Assembly (NCBI RefSeq): GCF_013385425.1
Contig: NZ_JACAQA010000003.1
Coordinates: forward strand, 372,001 to 436,000
Source of the DNA: Pseudomonas gingeri
GTDB lineage: Bacteria > Pseudomonadota > Gammaproteobacteria > Pseudomonadales > Pseudomonadaceae
Length of the DNA: 64,000 nucleotides
Reading direction: 5' to 3'
Made by a program: the position numbers and the translations under genes
The notes under the pieces: model-generated
The model's input: only the letters and a program-made list of their open reading frames with translations
Databases searched by the model: none
What the model was told of the DNA's origin: nothing
Shown: positions 47,001-53,486 of the stretch, in pieces
Position numbering within the stretch: position 1 is the first letter of the stretch
Layout: every line of letters starts with the position of its first letter

Positions 47001-50000
47001 TTGCGCTCCACGCGCCGATAGCCGCCCTGGCGATAGGCGCTATCGAGACCGGCAAAATAGCTACCCACCTGGGCGGCCTCCTCGGCCACGGCACTGAAGG
47101 CCTGGGCCAGGGCGGTGAAGCCGATGCCCAGGCCCGCCACGGGTGCCGCCAGCGCGCCGGCAAAACCCGAGGCGCTGGCGGCACCGACGATACCGGCATT
47201 CGCCGCCATCGAAGCGCCAAGACTGAACACGCCGAGGGCCAGTCCGGCGCTATCAAAGGCCGATTGAGTGGCGAAGACCGCACGCTGGGCTTCATTCTGC
47301 GCCTGGGACAACTCGATGACGTCCAGTACCACGCTGCCCAGATTCAAGAACAGGCCAACGCCGGCATTGAGCCTGGAGAGCGACGACATCACGTTGAGGG
47401 ACTGAGCCTCACTGAAAAACGCCTGGCCCTTGCTGATCGCCAGTGCCGAACGAAACAGGTGCACGACTTTCGCCACATCCATGACCGTGCCATGGACGAT
47501 CTGCGCCGTATTGAGCCAAGCGTGCACTTGCAGCGAGCAGCCCAATACCCCCGTCAACTCGCCGCCGGCCGCCTCGGTGCGACTCTTGTGGCCAAACCAG
47601 GCGAACAGGGTCTGGACCATAAACAGGGCATTGAGCCCATCGGCGGCCTCCCCTTCGGTCGCGTCGACCTGGCCCGTCAAGGGCTCGCCCGTCCCCTCTT
47701 GAGCCTGCGCGACCCGGGTCAGTTGCCGATTGTAGTCCTGCATGAATTCAACCACGCGGCGGTCCGTCAAACGCAGTACCCGCGTCGATTCCTCAGGATG
47801 CGCAATCTGCGCGAACGCCAATCGGTACTCGCCGCCCTTGGCAGCTTCCTCCTGCTTCAGGCTGTGCCAGAGCGGCAGCCATTCGCCCGCGGACAGATTA
47901 TTGTCACGGTACAATTGCTCCATGCCTTGCTGAAAGCCTTGCACCCGCGTCACCACGCCGAGCCGCTGTTTCTTCAGCTCCAACTGAGCCAGTTTTTCAT
48001 CCAGCGTCTCCGTCAGCAGCAGGCTCTCGTCGTACCCGGTTTTTCCTGGCGCGACCAGCGCCATCCAGGCATCGCCGCTGCGACGCAGGACCATCTTGGT
48101 GTCCGTGAGGGTGACGCCCCGTTTGCCGCCCTGCGGGTTGACGATAATTTTCGCCGAATGGGCCGCGACGGAACGTACGGAGAGTTTTTCCCGATCCAGG
48201 GCGTGTACGAACGCCTGTATATAGCTGCTGGTTTGTGTCGGCTCGTTATCCACCAGCGCACATCCCACCAGGCTGATATGTTCCGGCGCGACAGCCCGCC
48301 CCCGCACCGGCCCGGACAGCAAAGGATTGTCCAGTAACTGCCTGAGGCCTTGCGCCAGTTCGGACGGCAAGTAGCCCGCCAGGGTCCGCTGCCCCGCGGC
48401 ATCGTCACGACCATGACCCACCGCCTGCAAACGCCAGTGGTTTTTTCCCTGCCGGTTCAACTGGCCGATACGCGCCAGCAGCGCATCCTGGCCTGGCGCG
48501 AAGCGCAACTGGCCCGCGACGTCGAGCTGGAGCAGCAATGAATCCGAAGGGTGTTTACCGGCCAGATCAATCGCCGCCTGCCTGACCGTCCGATTATCTT
48601 CAAGCTGAACGATCAGTTGGTAGTCGAACCGGCTGGTACCCTCGCTTTCGTTGGATACCGCCAGCGCCGGCAGATCCCACTCGCCGACTTCGTCCCGGTT
48701 CAGTACGCTGTCATCTTGCGAAAGAGGCTCTCTGTTCTCGTCGTCAGAGGCTGACGCCGACCACTGCTCGACATTCGCCCTCTGCACCGCCTCGGGGTCG
48801 TAATAATCCTCGTCACTCCAGCCGACCAATACTTCACCGGGAATAAAACCGACCCGTTTCTCGATATCATGCATCGCAACCACGAAATCGCGAAGACGGT
48901 TGTTTAATGCTTCGGGTGTACTGGAGGTCGCCACAACATTGCGCAACGCCAACAGATAGGATCTTTTATTGTTACTCAATCGCGCATGCCGGGAAACCTG
49001 GTAACCGCGCTGTTTGAATCCCTGCTCCTTGGCCTCACTGAAGTCATTGATAATCAGGACCTGCGCACCCTTTTCAACCGCTCGCGTCACATAACGATCG
49101 ACTTTCTCATAAAACTCTTCAACGCTTAGATAGCTATTACTGAAATGCCCACTGAGCAGGATCAGATCACCTGGCCCCAGATCGGCGCGGGCAAACAATT
49201 CCCAACCATCACCGTTCAGGAACTCGGTAGTATCAAGATTCCCGCCGTGGAGCCGACTGATAAAAAACAACTTTCTTTCATTGGTGATCAAAGGAAGAAA
49301 ATTGACCCGGTAATGTTCCTCCGCCGTCAGCAAGGACAGAGGCAAGTGCAACCTGTACTCGGCCGAGGAGACTTGGTTGATGGTGACCGCACTAGTATGC
49401 TTGGCCGCATTCTGCACGACATAAAACAACGCGGCGACCCGTGTCCTGGCAGTTAATTGACCAATTTTCGGCACCGCCGGCTCATCAACAATCACCTTGC
49501 CATCTTTCAGCGAGATCAATTCAGCCAGACTGTCTTCAAAATAATCCTTTACCGCCTGACGAAGATTGTCCGCCCGATCCTGCCTGACAAACGCCTTGAG
49601 CTTTTCCCGCCGTCTTGCTTGTTCCGCCTCTTTTTTGGGTAAAGGGACGTCATCCGGAAAAAGGCGCTCAAAACTCATTGAGAGGTTGTCGTCGAAATCA
49701 AAACCATGCTGGCGGCTGATCGCCAGGAGATCAGACTTGATCTCCTGGACACCCCTGACGACGCCCTGCGGATGGCTGACCACCTCGCTCTGGGTCACCG
49801 CGATCAAGGGATTGATATCGTTGACGATGATTTTGCCCTTGAACCCCAGCGCCCTGGCCCAGTTCGAATAAACCCCCGAGCCGGCCATGGGTTCTATCAC
49901 GCGGGTGACCACAGGTGCAGGGGTACCCTCTGACTGGCGGTGAAGGATATCGGCAATCAGCGCGCCATCCACCTGCTCCAGTTCGGTCGCCACACTGCCC

Positions 50001-50746
50001 GGCATGCTGAAAAAAGGCAGGCCACGCAGATCAATCCTGAGGTCCATCTGGCTGAGCGCCCGGACCTTTTCCGCGCGTGTTCCACTGCTATCGCGCAGGC
50101 GCTCTTTCACCTTGCGCCAGAAATCGGGATCACGTTTGCCGCCGCGGCCCATGCCGGTCACCGGATAAGCGGGATGCCGGGTGTTCCAGTTCGAGGCAGT
50201 GGTCAGATAGTCCTCGTAAATAGAACCTTTCAAGCCATAACTACCGTAGTGGTAGCGATCACGCAGCCAGCCACGGAACTCGCTGATCCGGCTTTCCACC
50301 TGGGCCGGCGTATAGCCGCTCAAGACCCCTTCCGCACCCGCTACGCCGAGGACCAGGATACGGGCATGACCGTTCATGAGCGCGGGATCGCCAAGCACCG
50401 GCGCATAGCCCTGTCCATTCAGTCGAAACCACACCGTGGGCTTGTCGGGATGCTGCAGTCCGAGTGAGCGTATGGCGTCGGCAATCCCTGGGACCTCGCC
50501 GAGTTCCAGGATGATCTGGCTATCAAAGGTTTCATTGGCTTCGTTGTAGCGCTTCGATTGCCCCCAGAGGGCGAGGCGGGTCCCGAATGGGCTCGGCTCA
50601 TTACTTTGTGTCGAGGTACCGGCTTCATTCCCCTGGATCCTGGGGCGTCCGCCCTCGTTCCCGAGGGCCGAACCGGGTCTTTTCCTCGATCCGCTGCTCC
50701 CGTTCCCATCCACACCGTCCCTGGTTGTAGCCGCTCCAACACCCAT
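44081..50746 (-). CDS. Giant TcdA/TcdB-like toxin: Dam-like domain, C80 protease, pore/delivery region, repeat C-terminus
   Basis: A 2221-residue protein with GGAGG 6 bases before its ATG. Residues 1-55: low complexity. Residues 90-605: D12/Dam-like methyltransferase fold with motif I EPMAGSG (285-291) and NDINP (309-313); where DPPY is expected it has SGHF (532-535), followed by the family's tail pattern (AVEKGAQVLIINDF, RLSNNKRSY). Residues 705-885: C80 cysteine protease domain close to the MARTX CPD (FDYQLIVQLE; His778 in VGHGRD; Cys829 in LVGCAL). Residues 1030-1480: TcdA/TcdB-type pore and delivery region with hydrophobic stretches at 1128-1146 and 1167-1225 and ILVPALPDILQGKLSYQLEG like TcdB. 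Residues 1560-2221: repeats such as LTYLG. No signal peptide or type I signal. Probably an autoprocessed intracellular toxin; target unknown. Confidence 0.85.
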   Translation of the reverse strand: MGVGAATTRDGVDGNGSSGSRKRPGSALGNEGGRPRIQGNEAGTSTQSNEPSPFGTRLALWGQSKRYNEANETFDSQIILELGEVPGIADAIRSLGLQHPDKPTVWFRLNGQGYAPVLGDPALMNGHARILVLGVAGAEGVLSGYTPAQVESRISEFRGWLRDRYHYGSYGLKGSIYEDYLTTASNWNTRHPAYPVTGMGRGGKRDPDFWRKVKERLRDSSGTRAEKVRALSQMDLRIDLRGLPFFSMPGSVATELEQVDGALIADILHRQSEGTPAPVVTRVIEPMAGSGVYSNWARALGFKGKIIVNDINPLIAVTQSEVVSHPQGVVRGVQEIKSDLLAISRQHGFDFDDNLSMSFERLFPDDVPLPKKEAEQARRREKLKAFVRQDRADNLRQAVKDYFEDSLAELISLKDGKVIVDEPAVPKIGQLTARTRVAALFYVVQNAAKHTSAVTINQVSSAEYRLHLPLSLLTAEEHYRVNFLPLITNERKLFFISRLHGGNLDTTEFLNGDGWELFARADLGPGDLILLSGHFSNSYLSVEEFYEKVDRYVTRAVEKGAQVLIINDFSEAKEQGFKQRGYQVSRHARLSNNKRSYLLALRNVVATSSTPEALNNRLRDFVVAMHDIEKRVGFIPGEVLVGWSDEDYYDPEAVQRANVEQWSASASDDENREPLSQDDSVLNRDEVGEWDLPALAVSNESEGTSRFDYQLIVQLEDNRTVRQAAIDLAGKHPSDSLLLQLDVAGQLRFAPGQDALLARIGQLNRQGKNHWRLQAVGHGRDDAAGQRTLAGYLPSELAQGLRQLLDNPLLSGPVRGRAVAPEHISLVGCALVDNEPTQTSSYIQAFVHALDREKLSVRSVAAHSAKIIVNPQGGKRGVTLTDTKMVLRRSGDAWMALVAPGKTGYDESLLLTETLDEKLAQLELKKQRLGVVTRVQGFQQGMEQLYRDNNLSAGEWLPLWHSLKQEEAAKGGEYRLAFAQIAHPEESTRVLRLTDRRVVEFMQDYNRQLTRVAQAQEGTGEPLTGQVDATEGEAADGLNALFMVQTLFAWFGHKSRTEAAGGELTGVLGCSLQVHAWLNTAQIVHGTVMDVAKVVHLFRSALAISKGQAFFSEAQSLNVMSSLSRLNAGVGLFLNLGSVVLDVIELSQAQNEAQRAVFATQSAFDSAGLALGVFSLGASMAANAGIVGAASASGFAGALAAPVAGLGIGFTALAQAFSAVAEEAAQVGSYFAGLDSAYRQGGYRRVERKNSTDHGADVLAPGHVLMESIPGAVISALDLRRQQLTLGSQYLYRNDPRGSTGSGRSNYFLWWPGRGANLDKSQAINIREGIGYRQAEVSFAPGDAILVLPMTPKSYLNYEYMILPFATTRHDYGFDVLRRLEEDYRFDFDFYAFPGERIVRRIIPEYVATPVRVLLDAQDRDILVPALPDILQGKLSYQLEGEGGHYRLGLLDGVSISLGGSANSRWTLDARQLKEATMRLDGNQLQVGSLAITLAENCGEISLIDASGELFTVDRENQQLSLLEADGSVFADWQALHAHLKQLTSHSPHSQPFVTVDHYRPAGQDTGRAFYQVSQDRFIYTDYPQASEFLGQAQLGGIVEDKAWFYRDADVWQVAIATGQVLVQYRPRTFAGTITHSSLVQRDGQLLLAIEELLPDCSVEHIYQVEEASLKLLAIHRVGQLFNPGENSLALLSAAGHWRDPLKRMTERQVSAICAPVVTCAASLGQTTEREWLVFNSEYQPPRVVRANLGAALPRDLSLVGSTGGDKPGFYFYDPHARRAYFQADEGMSGTLATAVDLSEVSAVRGGDQSPWLALTTEGCLWLLDRGAARLAGVVASWLAGHREDLATALGRLASTAPARLDNLALWGLGGLAGKTTGAWYDCAAQRLVQGGGNLDGRQALTYLGLTADDHHAWILDGESQQLYRQALLPAKTGLAFDEQLLPSPAAPDAMAWQAPQRWIRGQRQGTRLHLESSDGVMVLLPVAATLTERAVLIALRIKAHQELAQVSERIAALRQHYDLPPAVRLLTEPGQAPGWYLPDSAELLCAQGPQADHQLTYLGKAAGQAGGYIHDEDSGQLWCLDNLQATPVGRYSFVHLSKGNLILQLDHSSPAYGEPLPVLEEAECLMVSGHSHGVHHYPLGRGLLSHYRQIVIDAQSRDAVISADSERLVLQHSGEDLMLYDSDVHTSLLIPDIEQAAQRGTKLQLAPQALSGLLAGLGRQ

Positions 50747-50870
50747 GTACCGCCTCCAGAATCATGATTTCAATTACGGGGACGTATTGTGCTGAGAAGC
50801 GTTATGTCTCAAGTCGTACATATGTATAGACATGGCTCTGTGCTGGGCCTCACAGACAGACACTCGCCGA
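50747..50870. other. 5' region of the toxin gene
   Basis: These bases precede the toxin ribosome site. They are AT-rich and include a TACATATGTA palindrome near 50817-50826. A promoter is expected here on the minus strand but I cannot point to one with confidence. Confidence 0.4.
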
Positions 50871-51084
50871 CAGCCATGTAACTGTCGTCATCCGTATGCG
50901 ACAATAGGCCCAATGTCTGGAATGAATCCCGCCTTTAAATTGCACAGCAGCTCGGACACAGCGTCGGATGCTGCTCTTTACGTACGCGCGCTGGCTGAAC
51001 TCTAGCGGTGACCGGAGCGAGATGGAAAAGCTCCTGAAATGCCCAGGGAATGGCCCAAGCACCCCATCAGCTGCGCATAACCCC
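50871..51084 (+). pseudogene. Decayed 3' end of a tyrosine recombinase (left copy)
   Basis: The segment aligns base by base with the intact-looking integrase 3' end at 54395-54601 (shared ACTGTCGTCAT, GCGACAAT, ATGTCTGG). It encodes a corrupted version of NCRHTYATICIMSGMNPAF and then loses frame with internal stops. It ends against the left copy of the 47-bp repeat, as an integrase gene next to its attachment site would. Non-functional. Confidence 0.75.
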
Positions 51085-51131
51085 TTGATAGGTAAAGTAA
51101 TTGATCTCCACCGCAAATATCACCATGCAGT
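51085..51131. repeat. Left copy of 47-bp direct repeat (probable att site)
   Basis: Exactly identical over 47 bases to 54606-54652 and containing the ribosome site and first ten codons of ybiT (TTGATCTCCACC...ATGCAG). Here it is followed by unrelated sequence, so it is the cut-off copy left by site-specific integration. The duplicated start runs into a 19-codon chimeric frame (51101-51160). Confidence 0.9.
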
Positions 51132-51146
51132 ATAAAATGCATTCCA

Positions 51147-51197
51147 GTGATTACTCGTGATCAATGTTTGCTGGTCGAAGTCATCATGAGTAATCAC
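51147..51197. repeat. Inverted repeat inside the integrated segment
   Basis: GTGATTACTCGTGAT at 51147-51161 is mirrored by ATCATGAGTAATCAC at 51183-51197, 14 of 15 bases, around a 21-base spacer. It starts 16 bases after the left att copy and could be a recombinase or excisionase arm site, or an operator. Confidence 0.55.
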
Positions 51198-51282
51198 GGA
51201 TAACGCTCGGAAATGCACCCGCTGGTTCCACGAATGGTACCTGCGGGTGATTTCTAGGTCATGCCGATAATGCATAACCCCC

Positions 51283-51313
51283 TCCCCCGGCGTCCTGCCG
51301 AACGAACACCACC
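51283..51313 (+). repeat. Short direct repeat, copy 1
   Basis: A 22-base exact match (core GGCGTCCTGCCGAACGAACA) with 52575-52596, with flanking bases also nearly alike. It suggests that two related elements have been superimposed here. The rest of 51198-51494 holds nothing I can identify. Confidence 0.75.
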
Positions 51314-51494
51314 AATCATTCAGCCCTGCTCCACACTCTTGAGGGTAGTTTCCCCGCCGATCAACTCTCGTAGAGAAAATCTCCCATGGCCCCTTCTTCC
51401 ACCAGGAATTGGGGGTTGAGATGATTAAACAAGCTATTTGACGGTAGCACTTTGCCTTGTTTAGAATCTGCCTACTCTGTATTGCACGGTAATT

Positions 51495-51566
51495 GGGGAT
51501 TTAGCTCAGTTGGTAGAGCGATGGTCTTGAAATCCACACGTTGGGGGTCAAAATCCGATCTACCCA
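51495..51566 (+). pseudogene. tRNA-like relic
   Basis: The segment begins GGGGATTTAGCTCAGTTGGT and has a good D-arm (GCTC/GAGC), but the anticodon stem pairs poorly. The T-loop is TCAAAAT instead of TTCGAAT, and the acceptor ends do not match fully. It is about 72 bases long. This is a decayed tRNA, perhaps carried by a phage or left from an older attachment site. No working tRNA is claimed. Confidence 0.55.
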
Positions 51567-51658
51567 AAAAATAATCCATACAAGTCAGGAGCTTAGCGTT
51601 TATCGCAAGTGCCTTTCCTCCCCCAATAGGGCCCTTTTGTCTCAGGAATAACAGCGTA

Positions 51659-52414
51659 ATGACAGCGTGGTGGATGAGCGAAGGCAATAACCCCGTTGGA
51701 AAGCTTCTGCGGTTCGCCGAGGAAGGCGCACGGATCCAAGGCACAATGACGACGAATGATGCTTGGGCTGCAATATTCGGTTGCCACATTGTGGACACGT
51801 TAAAAATTGCAAGGGGCATTTCCGATATATACGAACTGGTCCAGGCAGGCAAAAAAGCAATTATAGACAACGCGAAGGGTGAAATTACAATCTACTTGAC
51901 GCCATTGTTCAGTATCGAAGTTATGCTGACCAGCTGCGATTTTATCAGTCAGTGGCAAGACTGTAAAAATTATCTCAACTGCGTTACCCTTCAAGGGCTG
52001 GTATTCGGCAACCATCTCTTGTCAAACTGCTATCCGGCCGCCGATGCTGAGATTAGACAAAAAATTATCACGTTTACCGAAAAGCTATCAAAACTGCTCC
52101 AGGAGTGCTTGGACTCTGATCTTTCAGACGAGCTTAAACGTCTTTTCACCAAGCACATCGAGGCCATTCACGCTGGACTACTGAGCTATTTAGCCGGCGG
52201 TCCCGACAAGATTGAAGAACTCAGCGACCAAGCCGTTGGCGCTATAGTAAGAAATGTTTCTGAAATTCAGGAAGCGTCGCCAGAAGGACAAAGAATGGCG
52301 AAGAAGGTCCTCGAAACTCTATCGGTCACCAATCAGATCATCACGAAAACGCAAGAGCTCGCAACTCGAGCCCATCCGATCATTGAAAATTTGCTCCCCT
52401 TTATAACAACCTGA
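51659..52414 (+). CDS. Hypothetical protein, low-GC island cargo
   Basis: A 251-residue protein that I do not recognise. It is largely alpha-helical by composition, with no signal peptide. A mildly hydrophobic stretch occurs at about 76-96 (ITIYLTPLFSIEVMLTSCDFI). The C-terminal half is rich in Glu, Lys and Ile, consistent with coiled helices. Its GC is clearly below that of its neighbours and its codon use differs, indicating recent transfer. A ribosome site (AGGA, 12 bases upstream) is poor; ATG 51674 is another start. It sits between the tRNA-like relic and lysis genes in the slot where temperate phages often carry accessory genes. Confidence 0.7.
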   Translation: MTAWWMSEGNNPVGKLLRFAEEGARIQGTMTTNDAWAAIFGCHIVDTLKIARGISDIYELVQAGKKAIIDNAKGEITIYLTPLFSIEVMLTSCDFISQWQDCKNYLNCVTLQGLVFGNHLLSNCYPAADAEIRQKIITFTEKLSKLLQECLDSDLSDELKRLFTKHIEAIHAGLLSYLAGGPDKIEELSDQAVGAIVRNVSEIQEASPEGQRMAKKVLETLSVTNQIITKTQELATRAHPIIENLLPFITT

Positions 52415-52434
52415 CGGGAAGGTCGTGGCGAAAC

Positions 52435-52524
52435 TTACTGGCACGCAGGGTTGGCCGCCACCAGTTGCTTCTCATAGCCCGGCCGCCGCAAGATCTCCGC
52501 CAGCATTGCCCGGACCTTTTTTCA
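52435..52524 (-). pseudogene. Fragment of a second Rz1-like gene
   Basis: The last 29 codons read KKVRAMLAEILRRPGYEK followed by a tail ending ANPACQ, directly comparable with the end of the intact Rz1-like protein at 52858-53115 (QKVRALLAERRQRMGYER, ending SNMACQ). A stop cuts it off on the 5' side. It is a relic of a related lysis cassette. Confidence 0.75.
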
Positions 52525-52527
52525 GCG

Positions 52528-52549
52528 GGCCAGCCTTTTAAGGCTGGCC
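52528..52549. repeat. 22-base palindrome beside the Rz1 fragment
   Basis: GGCCAGCCTT and AAGGCTGGCC around TT form a perfect hairpin. There is no T-run behind it on either strand, so it is not a clear terminator. Part of it (TTTTAAGGCTGGC) recurs within the intact Rz1-like gene. Confidence 0.55.
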
Positions 52550-52568
52550 ACGGTGACAACAGACTCCA

Positions 52569-52600
52569 CTCCCTCGGCGTCCTGCCGAACGAACACAACC
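52569..52600 (+). repeat. Short direct repeat, copy 2
   Basis: It shares the 22-base core GGCGTCCTGCCGAACGAACA with flanking C bases with copy 1, 1287 bases upstream. It lies between the Rz1 fragment and a small phage-type gene. Confidence 0.75.
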
Positions 52601-52643
52601 CCAACACGCCACAGCTACGCTAACTCCATTACGGAGGCCAACC

Positions 52644-52853
52644 ATGCCAAATACAGACCTGCTGCCAGCCCTGCTCACCAAGCTCAATGAGAACCAGCTC
52701 GCCTTGGGAGCAGCGATCGAGAAATTGTCCAACTGGGTCGAGCAACGTGGCTCAATCGAGGTAGCCGACAACATCCGCGCCGCACTCTGGCCGCTGGACA
52801 ATAACCTCGAGTTCATCAGCATGAGCCTGGCAGTGCTCAATTCCCCCGAGTGA
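52644..52853 (+). CDS. Small phage-type hypothetical protein
   Basis: A 69-residue protein, helical, with no Cys and no hydrophobic segment (opens MPNTDLLPALLTKLNENQLA). GGAGG lies 6 bases before the ATG, so it is very probably translated. It runs opposite to the lysis genes and ends 4 bases from the Rz1 stop. Function unknown. Confidence 0.65.
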   Translation: MPNTDLLPALLTKLNENQLALGAAIEKLSNWVEQRGSIEVADNIRAALWPLDNNLEFISMSLAVLNSPE

Positions 52854-52857
52854 CCGA

Positions 52858-53115
52858 TCACTGGCATGCCATATTGCTCGCCACAAGCTCCCGCTCGTAC
52901 CCCATCCGCTGCCGGCGCTCTGCCAGCAGCGCACGCACCTTCTGCTCCAGACTGTCAGTCTTTTTAAGGCTGGCAGCTGCAAACGCAGGCTCGACCACCA
53001 CGGGCGCACGGCAGGGAACCTGCACCGGCACCTCCACCCGTAAAGTGCGAATCTCCGGCTCCCGGGCCGAGCACCCCGTCAGCAGCACAACCAACCCCAT
53101 CAGCAGCACCCTCAT
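52858..53115 (-). CDS. Rz1-like outer membrane spanin lipoprotein
   Basis: An 85-residue protein with a lipoprotein signal (MRVLLMGLVVLLTGC, lipobox LTGC, Cys at 15) and a Pro-bearing segment VPVQVPCRAPVVVEP, as in o-spanins. Its start overlaps the Rz-like gene by 4 bases. With Rz it should fuse inner and outer membranes at lysis. Rz1 is often shorter, so a larger phage lysis lipoprotein is the alternative. Confidence 0.7.
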   Translation of the reverse strand: MRVLLMGLVVLLTGCSAREPEIRTLRVEVPVQVPCRAPVVVEPAFAAASLKKTDSLEQKVRALLAERRQRMGYERELVASNMACQ

Positions 53116-53486
53116 AATCCCAACTCCTGATCAATGATCGATGCGGCCGCCTGGGCCGGGTCGCCGCCGGTTCGCTCTTGCAACAGGCGATTCGCCGCGG
53201 TGTAGTCGCCCTGGGCCATCTCCCTGGCCTTGGCCGCTGCCAGCGCGGCGACCTCCTCGCGCGCCTTCGCGTCCCGGGCCATCGTGGCCAGCGCGGCGTT
53301 CTGCTCGCCAGTCAGTGCAAGCAGGTTGTCGCGGGCGGACCTGGCCGTGGCCAAGTCGCTGTTCGCGGTGTCGAGCAGCGGCCGGTAGTGCTGGGCGGCC
53401 AGCCAGGCACCGCCGGCCGCCCCCGCAGCCATCAGCAGGATCAGTCCCAGGCCGATGCAGGCCACCCGCCAAGCGGCCGGGCTCAC
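53112..53486 (-). CDS. Rz-like inner membrane spanin
   Basis: A 124-residue protein with one N-terminal membrane helix (residues 8-30) and a long Ala-rich coiled coil, the topology of an i-spanin. It overlaps the endolysin stop by 4 bases and Rz1 start by 4, forming a tight lysis cassette. No holin gene is visible upstream. Confidence 0.75.
   Translation of the reverse strand: MSPAAWRVACIGLGLILLMAAGAAGGAWLAAQHYRPLLDTANSDLATARSARDNLLALTGEQNAALATMARDAKAREEVAALAAAKAREMAQGDYTAANRLLQERTGGDPAQAAASIIDQELGL

Noticed and set aside
44081..50746. The giant protein as FitD/Mcf insect toxin
   Set aside because: FitD/Mcf share a TcdA/TcdB-type pore region, but here none of the fit transport or regulatory genes adjoin. 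The C80 domain with a Dam-like N-terminus also differs from the plan I know for FitD.
50817..50826. TACATATGTA palindrome upstream of the toxin as an operator
   Set aside because: It is short, AT-rich and single, with no matching regulator nearby; it was noted but not called.
51495..51566. A functional tRNA gene
   Set aside because: The anticodon stem, T-loop and acceptor stem do not pair properly and there is no encoded CCA in the right place.
52528..52549. Rho-independent terminator
   Set aside because: The hairpin is perfect but neither strand has a T-run after it.
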